In this document: in pieces, positions 8,618-16,296 of the stretch
Layout: the number at the start of each line of letters is the position of its first letter
Numbering within the stretch: position 1 is the first letter of the stretch
Assembly (NCBI GenBank): GCA_964619125.1
Contig: CAZUCA010000003.1
Coordinates: 1-64,000, forward strand
DNA from: Owenweeksia sp964619125
Lineage (GTDB): Bacteria; Bacteroidota; Bacteroidia; Flavobacteriales; Schleiferiaceae
DNA: 64,000 nt
Direction: 5' to 3'
Notes under the pieces: model-generated
Databases searched by the model: none
Seen by the model: the letters and a program-made list of their open reading frames with translations, nothing else
What the model was told of the DNA's origin: nothing
Position numbers and translations under genes: made by a program

Positions 8618-9106
8618 ATGACTTTATCCAATAGCAAAACTCGCAATTCTATCCGGCTGAGAGCAGCTAGCGAAGCCGATTCCAGCCGAATAGCGGCACT
8701 TTCGGGGCAATTGGGCTACCATGCCAGTACCACCGAAATCACTAACCGCCTAAGGTTGCTGTTACCCAGCAAGGATCAGCTGCTAATGGTGGCCACCAGT
8801 GGCCATGAGGTTATCGGCTGGATTCACGCTGCCTTCTCCATGCGAGTGGAAACGCCTGCCTTTGTGGAGATTTACGGTTTGGTAGTGGATGAATCTTATC
8901 GCCGATCCGGGGTTGGTAAAATACTGGTAAAGCGGGTTGAAGACTGGGCGCGCCAGTTTAATTGTGAGTTAGTGCGGGTTAGAAGCAACATTCGCCGTAG
9001 TGAGAGTCACCCCTTTTACCTTAAACTAGGATTCAGGGAAATCAAGCAACAGACCGTTTACAATAAACACATTATGGGTCAACAGACTGATCCATCCCCA
9101 AAGTAA
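8618..9106 (+). CDS. GNAT family N-acetyltransferase
   Basis: From ATG 8618 (MTLSNSKTRN) the protein has 162 residues; a TTG eight codons upstream is possible but less likely. The acetyl-CoA site is seen as EIYGLVVDESYRRSGVGKILV, the V-x-x-x-x-R/Q-x-x-G-x-G/A motif of GNAT motif A. The C-terminal SHPFYLKLGFREI is the motif B Phe-Tyr-x-x-x-Gly-Phe. The acceptor substrate is unknown. Its 3' end overlaps the convergent gene at 9072 by 35 bp. Confidence 0.88.
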   Translation: MTLSNSKTRNSIRLRAASEADSSRIAALSGQLGYHASTTEITNRLRLLLPSKDQLLMVATSGHEVIGWIHAAFSMRVETPAFVEIYGLVVDESYRRSGVGKILVKRVEDWARQFNCELVRVRSNIRRSESHPFYLKLGFREIKQQTVYNKHIMGQQTDPSPK

Positions 9107-9395
9107 AAGCCAGCACAAAAAGCAGTATAAAAAAGGTGGCACTCACCATATCGGCGGTGGTCTTTCGCAGCCCTCCCCGGCGGCGAAAAACATCAAGGCG
9201 GTAGTCGATCACCCCTGACAAAGCCCCTCCCAGCGGCACTACCAAAAATGGTATCAGCATTAACTCAAGACGACTGGAAGGAGGTAAATAGCCTATCGAA
9301 TACACCAGGATCAGTAATAGCAGAGAAACCCCGGCTCCAATTGATGCGCGCATAGGCAGGGAAGTGAAAAAGCGGAAGTCTGGTGAATTTGCCAT
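9072..9395 (-). CDS. Small inner-membrane protein, unknown
   Basis: Starting at ATG 9395 (MANSPDFRFF) the protein has 107 residues and three likely membrane helices: about 16-34 (IGAGVSLLLLILVYSIGYL), 42-60 (LMLIPFLVVPLGGALSGVI) and 82-100 (ATFFILLFVLAFTLGM). A basic loop RLDVFRRRGGLRK lies between the second and third. I do not recognise a family. Convergent with, and overlapping, the acetyltransferase gene by 35 bp. A frame extension of 20 Cys-rich residues upstream was rejected as an unlikely N-terminus. Confidence 0.65.
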   Translation of the reverse strand: MANSPDFRFFTSLPMRASIGAGVSLLLLILVYSIGYLPPSSRLELMLIPFLVVPLGGALSGVIDYRLDVFRRRGGLRKTTADMVSATFFILLFVLAFTLGMDQSVDP

Positions 9396-9744
9396 CACAG
9401 CATTTCTAAGACATGAAACACCCATAAATTTACAACAAACAGCACAGCAATTCAAACGTCTTTACACTGAATGTCAATGTATTAACTACTGTAATTCTAA
9501 AGGGCAGCGGTAGCTGATATTTCTTTATTAGGACCATTTTCTGTTGCCAGTGCTGCCTTGCCAGCAGTGATCATAGGTCAATCTATTATAAAGATGGCTT
9601 CAAGCCTGATTATCAATATTTTTTGCTTTAGAATTTTATAATTTTATAATTCCCCCTGCTAGCAAGTTAACGTGCAGGCAGTGTTGCCAGGGCTGCCCCA
9701 CGCTGATCTGAGACTGGGCCATGCTCATCCAACACAATATCACC
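9396..9744. other. Intergenic region, divergent promoters expected
   Basis: About 350 bp lie between the divergent small membrane protein and the TPR lipoprotein. It is AT-rich around 9610-9650 with short direct repeats of TTTTATAAT. Promoters for both neighbours probably lie here, but I see no convincing gene, RNA or terminator. Confidence 0.4.
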
Positions 9745-11472
9745 ATGAAAATTCAAGCAATTATTATCCTTATGGGCTTGTTTGGGCTCAGCGACTGCCA
9801 TAATGCTCCCGGTACTTCCGGTAGCTCTTCGGTCAATGCAGCCCGCCCTCTTACCGGCTGCGTGCCGGCCACCACTGATCACGCCTGGTACCTCAGTGAC
9901 AACCAGGCTCCCCTTTTTGAGGATCTCGAAGGCTATGATTGCCAGCTTAAGACCAAAAATGAAATGGCACAACGCTATTTCAATCAGGGAATGGTACTGG
10001 CCTATGGCTTTAATCATGCCGAGGCGGCCCGCTCTTTTTACTACGCCAGCAAACTCGACCCCGATTGCGCTATGCCTTACTGGGGTTATGCCTATGTACT
10101 GGGACCTAATTACAATGCCGGCATGGAGCGCGACAATTACCAGCGGGCCTACGAGGCAATTCAAAAAGCCCGGGCCCTTGCGGCAGACTGTAGTCCTAAG
10201 GAAAGAGCGCTGATTGAGGCCCTGACTAAACGCTATGTTGCCAATCCGATCGAGGACCGCCGCGAACTGGATATCGCTTATGCCAATGCTATGAAAAATG
10301 TAGCCGATCAATACCCCAATGATGCCGATATTCAGGCCATATATGCCGAGGCATTAATGGACCTCCACCCCTGGGACTTATGGGATAAGGACGGAAAAGC
10401 TAAGGAATGGACTCCTGAAATTCTGGAACGACTAAAGCAAGCGATGCAGGCCGATCCTGAGCATATCGGCGCCCATCACTTCTATATTCACGCGGTGGAA
10501 GCATCACAACATCCTGAAGCAGGCCTGGTCAGTGCTCAACTTTTTGATGATGACAAGATTCCCGGTGCCGGACACCTTGTGCATATGCCGGCCCATATTT
10601 ACATCCGCACCGGTGACTATCACAAAGGTACCCTGGCCAATATAAGGGCCGTAAAGGTAGACAGCCTCTATACCAGCGCCTGCCATGCCCAAGGTGCCTA
10701 CCCCCTCGCCTACTACCCTCATAATTATCACTTTATGGCCGGCACTGCCACCCTTGAAGGCAACAGCAAATGGGCATTGCTGGCCGCAGATAAAGTGTCT
10801 GAGCAGGCCAACCGCGATATTATGATACAACCAGGCTGGAGTACCCTGCAACATTACTATAGTATTCCTTACTACGTGAAAGTGAAATTTGGCAAATGGG
10901 ATGAGCTACTGACCATGGAAAATCATGACCCCCAGCTGAAATACCCGGCCGCGGTCAGACACTACGCCCGGGGAATGGCTTACCTGGGTAAAAACCAGCT
11001 GGATGCTGCCAAATCAGAATTGGCCCGTTTAAAAAAATATGCCGCCGATGAAAGTTTAAAAGAAATTACCGTGTGGGACATAAACTCGGTACATAGCCTG
11101 ATGCAGATCGCCCGGCGGGTGCTGGAGGGTGAGATCAAAGCCCGCGAAGGTAAATATGATGAAAGCATTTTGTTGCTCACTGAAGCGGTAGTTATTGAGG
11201 ACCAGCTGAACTACGACGAGCCGCCGGACTGGTTTTTCTCCGTGCGCCATCACCTGGGTGCAGTACTCAATGAAGCTGGACGCTATGAAGAGGCCATTGC
11301 CACCTATGAAGAAGACCTGGCCCGACTTCCTAAAAATGGCTGGGCCCTGCACGGTATGAAACTGGCTTACCAACAGCTTGATGACGAAGCTATGCTGGCC
11401 GATGTGGAGGGACGGCTGGCTTTGGCCTGGGCCACCGCCGATATTGAATTGGAAAATTCGCGCCTGAAATAA
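9745..11472 (+). CDS. TPR-repeat lipoprotein
   Basis: ATG 9745 (MKIQAIIILMGLFGLSDC) begins a lipoprotein signal with a lipobox Cys at residue 18; the ATG 24 bp upstream would bury it. The mature protein of about 557 residues contains tetratricopeptide-like helix pairs: AQRYFNQGMVLAYGFNHAEAARSF near residue 80, more around 330-400, and EDQLNYDEP..HHLGAVLNEAGRYEEAIATYEEDLA near the C-terminus. A HHFYIHAVEASQHPEAGL segment and LVHMPAHIYIRTGDY recur in a known family of exported TPR proteins from many bacteria, with no proven enzyme activity. It probably acts as an envelope protein-interaction scaffold. Confidence 0.85.
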   Translation: MKIQAIIILMGLFGLSDCHNAPGTSGSSSVNAARPLTGCVPATTDHAWYLSDNQAPLFEDLEGYDCQLKTKNEMAQRYFNQGMVLAYGFNHAEAARSFYYASKLDPDCAMPYWGYAYVLGPNYNAGMERDNYQRAYEAIQKARALAADCSPKERALIEALTKRYVANPIEDRRELDIAYANAMKNVADQYPNDADIQAIYAEALMDLHPWDLWDKDGKAKEWTPEILERLKQAMQADPEHIGAHHFYIHAVEASQHPEAGLVSAQLFDDDKIPGAGHLVHMPAHIYIRTGDYHKGTLANIRAVKVDSLYTSACHAQGAYPLAYYPHNYHFMAGTATLEGNSKWALLAADKVSEQANRDIMIQPGWSTLQHYYSIPYYVKVKFGKWDELLTMENHDPQLKYPAAVRHYARGMAYLGKNQLDAAKSELARLKKYAADESLKEITVWDINSVHSLMQIARRVLEGEIKAREGKYDESILLLTEAVVIEDQLNYDEPPDWFFSVRHHLGAVLNEAGRYEEAIATYEEDLARLPKNGWALHGMKLAYQQLDDEAMLADVEGRLALAWATADIELENSRLK

Positions 11473-11887
11473 TAATCTAACAGCACGCCTGAAACGGTTT
11501 AGGCGGTTGCAACAATTACGCAATAAGTAACTCATTCCTACCTGGAAACGTCAATTTCCGGACATTTTTTGTTCCTATTGTAAAAAGCAGTCTATTCTTT
11601 TAAAAGAGTGTACTCAAATTTTAGAACTGTCTGCGACTTCACATTTTTATGGATTATGTACAGTCAGCGATAAAGCTAACAGCCCACTCCCTGGCCGCAA
11701 TCAGTTATCACAACTGGTATCAACACTAAAGATCTGCAACTGACTATCATGGCTTGAGCATTAGTGAGTCAAGGGGGATCTGATGGCAGCGTCTGCTACC
11801 AGCGCTTGATATTATTCTGACTATTTCCCTTAAAATGCCTACAGTTTTATGCTATATTCGACGACCCTAACCTCTGAAATTCCGGTC
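11473..11887. other. Intergenic region, no gene seen
   Basis: About 415 bp lie between the TPR lipoprotein and the beta-barrel gene. All frames have frequent stops and I see no tRNA, strong hairpin or repeat. It may hold the promoter of the downstream gene. Confidence 0.4.
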
Positions 11888-12556
11888 ATGAATAATTTGA
11901 AAAAATCACCCATAAAATACCTTTTAATTACCATCGCTTTTTCCCTGCCCTCAATGGCCCTGGCCCAGGGTAAATTTAGTGCAGGCCTGGTAGCCACTCC
12001 CTCTGCCAGTACCTTTATGATATCCGGTAGTAGTTCTACCTATGAGTATATCTTTCCGCTAAGTTTTGGCGCCAGAGTAAAATATCAGCTGGGCGATTTT
12101 ACCATTAGCAGTGGCGTTATGCAGCTTTCGCAAGGTTACCAGTTTGATGTTGATGAAACCACCATCAGCAACCCCCAGGGAACCGGCAACACCTACCAGC
12201 ACCGTTATAAGTCGAAAGCCATTGCTGTGCCAATCAATGTGGATTACGAAGTAGCGTCTATTGGTAAAACCAGCATTATTGGTGGCTTCGGGCTTTACCT
12301 GGGGCATATCTATTCTTATACCCATCAAACCAATGACCCGCTTTATAATCGCACAGATTATGTTGTTCAATATGAACCTTTCTTTCTCGGTTTAAATGCG
12401 GGCGCAGGGATGAGCTACCGCCTCAACCAAAAGTTCAGCTTTGAGGCGAGACCAAACATTATATTCCAGTTGCCTACCGATCATTCAAGTGAGTATAAAA
12501 CTGGTGCGCGACAACTGACCTATGGTTTGGACCTGGGTATTTATTATCATTTTTAA
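11888..12556 (+). CDS. Outer-membrane beta-barrel protein (porin-family/PorT-like)
   Basis: ATG 11888 gives 222 residues; an earlier in-frame ATG would place 13 polar residues before the signal peptide. The signal peptide ends at MALAQG. The rest alternates short amphipathic strands (FSAGLVATPSASTFMISG, RVKYQLGDFTISSGVMQL, IGGFGLYLGHIYSY, GLNAGAGMSYRLNQKFSFEARP) and ends with an aromatic YHF, as in eight-strand outer-membrane barrels. It is probably a structural or adhesive barrel; no ligand is indicated. It stands alone. Confidence 0.78.
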   Translation: MNNLKKSPIKYLLITIAFSLPSMALAQGKFSAGLVATPSASTFMISGSSSTYEYIFPLSFGARVKYQLGDFTISSGVMQLSQGYQFDVDETTISNPQGTGNTYQHRYKSKAIAVPINVDYEVASIGKTSIIGGFGLYLGHIYSYTHQTNDPLYNRTDYVVQYEPFFLGLNAGAGMSYRLNQKFSFEARPNIIFQLPTDHSSEYKTGARQLTYGLDLGIYYHF

Positions 12557-12727
12557 GTGATTATAAAGGTACCTGGCCCTCCTGGCCACTCTTTTGCTAT
12601 TCCCTGCCCCGACAGGATATTTTAATACCGGATATTAATACTGAATTTTTAGTTGATTCTTAAACCAACTTTGGTAATTTAAGATTTGGCCGGCATTTAG
12701 TACCTTAAGGCGATAGTCACTGTACTT

Positions 12728-13345
12728 ATGCACAGGGTTTTACTAATATTACTAATGTCAGGCTGTAGTCCCAATAGCGGGCAAGATGATGTCACACCCC
12801 GCTTGGTAGGAGGACCCTGTGAGGGCTGTGAGGCGGTATTCGAGTATGGCCGGCGTCAACTGCAACCTACTGACACCCTGCCTGGCTTTGAAGAACCGGG
12901 TCAACAGATCCGCATTAGTGGAACTATTTTTAAGCCGGACGGCAAAACACCGGCCAAAGATGTTATCCTCTATGTATATCACACCAACCAGAATGGCCTT
13001 TACGAAATTGAAGAAGATGCAAGTGGCTGGGCCAGAAGACATGGCTACCGGCGGGGCTGGGTAAAAACTGCTGCTGATGGACGCTACCAGTTCTATACGG
13101 TAATACCTGGTGCCTACCCTGATAGGCAAAGCCCTATTCACATTCACCCAACCATACTGGAACCCGATGGTCGCTATTACTGGCTGGGAAGTTTTCTGTT
13201 TGCCGATGACCCCCTTCTTAGCTCGCGCCATATTTCCTCTTCCCCACGTGGTGGTGATCCGGAGGTGCTGGAACTGAAGTCAGAAAAAGGAATGCTTACA
13301 GGTCACCGCAATATTACCCTGGGAAAAAATGTACCTGATTATTAA
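12728..13345 (+). CDS. Intradiol ring-cleavage dioxygenase-like lipoprotein
   Basis: The 205-residue product has a short signal with lipobox MSGC (Cys13), then CEGC and an intradiol-dioxygenase core. The core is a beta-sandwich with GTIFKPDGKTPAKDVILYVYHTN, GRYQFYTVIPGAYPDR and SPIHIHPTI. Candidate Fe(III) ligands of this family are present: Tyr92 or Tyr120, Tyr130, His138 and His140. True enzymes cleave catechols or protocatechuate in the cytoplasm, so an exported lipid-anchored version is unusual though known in Bacteroidota. Substrate is unknown. The 3' end overlaps the next gene by 17 bp, suggesting an operon. Confidence 0.82.
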   Translation: MHRVLLILLMSGCSPNSGQDDVTPRLVGGPCEGCEAVFEYGRRQLQPTDTLPGFEEPGQQIRISGTIFKPDGKTPAKDVILYVYHTNQNGLYEIEEDASGWARRHGYRRGWVKTAADGRYQFYTVIPGAYPDRQSPIHIHPTILEPDGRYYWLGSFLFADDPLLSSRHISSSPRGGDPEVLELKSEKGMLTGHRNITLGKNVPDY

Positions 13346-13883
13346 CTATAAATCTTTCAATTCCTTTCTTCGGCGGCTGGTATGGGCCCTAAGCTGTTGG
13401 GCTTTACTACTGCCGGCAGCCTGTCAGTGTGAGCAACAGCAGATAGAAACGCCGGCCGGCCTATTAGCAGGCGAAGTGCGCGATCCCCGTTTTCCAGTCC
13501 CCATTATTACCGCCGTACTTGACCTTGACTGCGCTACCCTTGATACCTGCCCGGTCCGAACCGGCGACTGCATTAGCAAAGAATTCAGGGTGGAAAAGGA
13601 TACCCTTTACTTTTTCACAGTAAGCTATTTTAATGGTGATACCCTAAATCCAAGTTGCCGTAGTTGTGGAAGTGTATACCTGCGCGATTCGGTAGTGATG
13701 AACCTAGTTACCGCCTGTCCCACCGGCGGGCCCTGGGTTGATTTTGCGCCTTTGCAGCCCGGCCGTAGCTACCGGTTGGCGGTGTGTATGCAAAGGTGCC
13801 CTGAAGAGGAAAGCTGTGAGTGTGGTAAGGAAGCGCGTTCTATAGCCATTGTCTCCATGCGGCGCGTTTTCCCTGATTCTTAG
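13329..13883 (+). CDS. Cysteine-rich secreted protein, unknown
   Basis: The 184-residue product starts at ATG 13329 inside the previous gene. It has an N-terminal hydrophobic segment ending in LLPAACQC, a probable lipobox or signal cleavage site. About ten more Cys follow (for example DLDCATLDTCPVRTGDC, NPSCRSCGS, CMQRCPEEESCECG), enough for several disulfides. No family is recognised. It is coupled to the dioxygenase-like lipoprotein gene and precedes a second Cys-rich lipoprotein and a DsbA-like gene, so an envelope disulfide-containing complex is possible. A perfect hairpin follows the stop. Confidence 0.68.
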   Translation: MYLIINYKSFNSFLRRLVWALSCWALLLPAACQCEQQQIETPAGLLAGEVRDPRFPVPIITAVLDLDCATLDTCPVRTGDCISKEFRVEKDTLYFFTVSYFNGDTLNPSCRSCGSVYLRDSVVMNLVTACPTGGPWVDFAPLQPGRSYRLAVCMQRCPEEESCECGKEARSIAIVSMRRVFPDS

Positions 13884-13894
13884 CATCTTACTTA

Positions 13895-13916
13895 AAATAC
13901 CTCAAATGAGGTATTT
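13895..13916. terminator. Perfect 9-bp hairpin, likely terminator
   Basis: AAATACCTC and GAGGTATTT form a perfect stem around a 4-nt AAAT loop, 11 bp after the stop of the Cys-rich gene. There is no long T run, so it is a weak intrinsic terminator, an mRNA 3' end stabiliser or, less likely, an operator. Confidence 0.5.
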
Positions 13917-14094
13917 CCAGCGGGGCCCATTCCCTATATTTTTGAATTCAAGGCTTGAAACATCCTGCTAGTCCAGCAAAAGCTACTTCCTGGCAACAAC
14001 TGATATCATAATGAATCAGCGCCTTTATAAGCAGCTGGGAAGCTTTTGCCCTCAACTTGGGCAAAGGGTGTGAAAGGCCGTAAACCTGTTAATT

Positions 14095-14628
14095 ATGAAA
14101 ACTACTCTGCTCTCTCTTAGCCTCCTTGCGGGATTATTGTTCCTTACTGGCTGCGCCAAAAACCAAAATGGCGTATGTGAAATGAAATGGGGTACCTCTA
14201 ACTACAAATATTACTGCCAGCCTGAAGAGCAGGAATATTGTTCCGCGGGTTGGGAACGCTATTTTGAGTCGGAAAGCTGTTCGGATCTCGGTTATACCGA
14301 AAAGTACGACGGAGAAGGTGGTCCTATTGATGGGCCGGTGTTTGTTAGCCCCGATGGACCCTCCGAGCCCGGCGAAAATGGCTATTGGGCCACCGGGACT
14401 GGTGGTACCGGCAGCCAGGGGGGCGGTGGTTCTGGCAACTGTGACCTGGAGAACTACAATGGTCCTGAATTCGACATACAGGTTGACGCCCAGTGTAAGG
14501 CAGCTTATATGTATGATTGCATTGGTGACTATACTGCCCGCGATGCCTCTTGCGACCTCTATTACCAATACGGCAATGATGTGTGGATTGGCCCGGGATC
14601 ACTGCCAGAGTGTCCTTATTGTAATTAG
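14095..14628 (+). CDS. Cysteine-rich lipoprotein, unknown
   Basis: The 177-residue product has a classical lipoprotein signal (LLFLTGC, lipid Cys20). The mature part has ten further Cys in two clusters, about residues 27-60 (VCEMKW, YYCQPEEQEYC, SESCSDLGY) and 115-176 (NCDLENY, DAQCKAAYMYDC, ASCDLYY, ECPYC). A Gly/Pro-rich linker of about 45 residues separates them. It looks like two small disulfide-bonded domains on a flexible stalk. No family is recognised. The DsbA-like gene begins 8 bp downstream, so the two are probably co-expressed. Confidence 0.7.
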   Translation: MKTTLLSLSLLAGLLFLTGCAKNQNGVCEMKWGTSNYKYYCQPEEQEYCSAGWERYFESESCSDLGYTEKYDGEGGPIDGPVFVSPDGPSEPGENGYWATGTGGTGSQGGGGSGNCDLENYNGPEFDIQVDAQCKAAYMYDCIGDYTARDASCDLYYQYGNDVWIGPGSLPECPYCN

Positions 14629-14636
14629 GACCAGCA

Positions 14637-15341
14637 ATGAAAAAACTCCAATCCATTGCGGTCCCGCTGCTGGTACTAGTTACTCTGGCGGCGGTGGTTT
14701 TATTTGGGCTTCGTCACGAACAGCTGCTGCATAGGCTAAATGGCCCCGGTCACCAGATCAAGGAAAGCGCCGAGGCACTAAAAGCAAAACCCAGGTTGTC
14801 CATAATGCCTTTAGGCGATAACCCCAGGCTTGGCCCCGACAGTGCCAGGGTGAAAATGATCGCTTTTGTGGACTATCAGTGCGGTTTCTGTAAAGCTTTT
14901 GTACAGGATCAACTGCCCCACCTGCAGCAGGAATATATTAAGAAAGGTAAGCTTCAAATCATTTTTCGCGATTATCCCCTACGCTTTCACAAACATGCCA
15001 ACTATCTGGCCCAACTGGCTCACGCTAATTTTCGCCAAGGCAGCTTTAGCAGCTTTCTGACTGAGATATGGGATTTTGATGCAGAGCATGACTCCCTGGC
15101 GATTGCCAATGCCTTTGGGCCCGAAGGTTTGCCGGAGCAAAGCTATCTGCAGGCAAAGAAAGAAATTGCCGAAAGCAAAATGTTGGCTGGTACCGCCGGG
15201 ATTACCGCTACTCCCAGTGTAATTATCAATAACCGGGTACTGGTAGGACTACGCAAGCTCGATGAACTGCGCAGCCTTATCGATTACAGTATGGATCACA
15301 GCATCCCCAATAATCGTCCCCTGGGGACTTGTGCCGAATAG
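14637..15341 (+). CDS. DsbA-like thioredoxin-fold protein
   Basis: The 234-residue product has an N-terminal signal anchor (about residues 8-24) and a DsbA-type domain. The redox motif is Cys82-Gly-Phe-Cys85 in FVDYQCGFCKAF, and the cis-Pro loop is seen in GITATPSVIIN. The order VKMIAFVDY, RDYPLRFHKHA and TPSVIINNRVLVG matches the DsbA/BdbD group, which forms or isomerises disulfides in the cell envelope. The CGFC dipeptide is unlike the CPHC of E. coli DsbA. Genes for two Cys-rich exported proteins lie directly upstream, and these are plausible substrates. Confidence 0.88.
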   Translation: MKKLQSIAVPLLVLVTLAAVVLFGLRHEQLLHRLNGPGHQIKESAEALKAKPRLSIMPLGDNPRLGPDSARVKMIAFVDYQCGFCKAFVQDQLPHLQQEYIKKGKLQIIFRDYPLRFHKHANYLAQLAHANFRQGSFSSFLTEIWDFDAEHDSLAIANAFGPEGLPEQSYLQAKKEIAESKMLAGTAGITATPSVIINNRVLVGLRKLDELRSLIDYSMDHSIPNNRPLGTCAE

Positions 15342-15817
15342 CAAACTTTCAGGCTCCCCGCCGAACATTAATAATCTCCGCACAGAATCCATTGCCCTGG
15401 GACTGCCTCCCCCCGGCCATTTTGCTCATAAAATTGACCCGAGGATGAACAACTCCCTCGGAAATTGGGCTATTTAGCTATAATGGCGAAAAGCTTAAAT
15501 TTAAGCTATGGCTACGCAAGGCTAGGCATGCCAGCGGCAAGCCTAAAGGCCGGAGCCCGGTATTAAATTAAGGCTGGCGAAGACAATACCCTTGCATATG
15601 CTGAGCAGGTTTTTAGGATTCCATGATCAATTAAAGAAGACAAACTAGTGGTGCTGCCTTGCCAGGTATAGCTGGCAAAAGTAACACCCTAAGTATCGGA
15701 GGAGCAGCTACTTTGCTGCAACCGCAATAAGATCGATGAAGCCGGGGAACTGGCTCAGGCCGAGCCTGAAGAAGTGCTGAATGAAAAAGGAATGATCTAA
15801 CTATAAACACAACAACT
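15342..15817. other. Intergenic region with a possible decayed small ORF
   Basis: About 475 bp without a complete gene. From about 15703 to 15800 one frame stays open and reads like the end of a protein (EEQLLCCNRNKIDEAGELAQ, then AEPEEVLNEKGMI and a stop). It follows an in-frame TAA and has no start codon. It may be a gene remnant or chance. No RNA gene was seen. Confidence 0.35.
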
Positions 15818-16261
15818 ATGGCAATGACCCCGCATCAAAATCACAATGGCCCGGAAGAAGTGAATGATTTTATTGAGCGACTGAAGCATCCCTTAAAAAA
15901 TGAGGTTTCAGAAGTACGCCGCATTATCCTGAGCAGCACCCCCGGAATTACCGAACACATCAAATGGAATGCCCCCAGCTTTTGCATAGACAATGATGAC
16001 CGGGTCACTTTAGAATTACACGAGGAAGACGCTATCCGGCTCATTTTTCACTGCGGTGAAAAAGTACACCATCAATGGCCGGCGGGCAAAATTTTTGAAG
16101 ATTCATCAGGCCTGTTAAAATGGCTGACCAATAACCAGGCCGTGGTAAGGTTTTGCAATATGGACGAATTAAAAACCAAGGAAGATCAATTGAGGATAGC
16201 CGTTAAAACCTGGATAGAGCACACCCGGCCCGAAGAGGGAGAAAGAGCAGGCCTTGCCTGA
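15818..16261 (+). CDS. DUF1801 domain protein
   Basis: This 147-residue soluble protein matches the DUF1801 pattern: VNDFIERLKHPLKNEVSEVR, then ITEHIKWNAPSFCIDN and IRLIFHCGEKVHH. The family (YdhG-like fold) is common, small and of unknown function. A second DUF1801 gene is at 17897, with the membrane PAS gene between them on the opposite strand. A weak hairpin follows. No operon partner is clear. Confidence 0.85.
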   Translation: MAMTPHQNHNGPEEVNDFIERLKHPLKNEVSEVRRIILSSTPGITEHIKWNAPSFCIDNDDRVTLELHEEDAIRLIFHCGEKVHHQWPAGKIFEDSSGLLKWLTNNQAVVRFCNMDELKTKEDQLRIAVKTWIEHTRPEEGERAGLA

Positions 16262-16271
16262 AACCTAATTG

Positions 16272-16296
16272 GCAGCATAATAATACTGCTTTTTTT
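16272..16296 (+). terminator. Possible hairpin terminator
   Basis: GCAGCAT, an AATA loop and ATACTGC pair with one mismatch and are followed by seven T. It would end the DUF1801 transcript. Its tail overlaps the last bases of the convergent PAS gene. Confidence 0.45.

Noticed and set aside
7719..9106. A biosynthetic or resistance cluster around the two VOC genes
   Set aside because: The VOC, hypothetical and GNAT genes are all small generic families with no core biosynthetic enzyme or transporter beside them.
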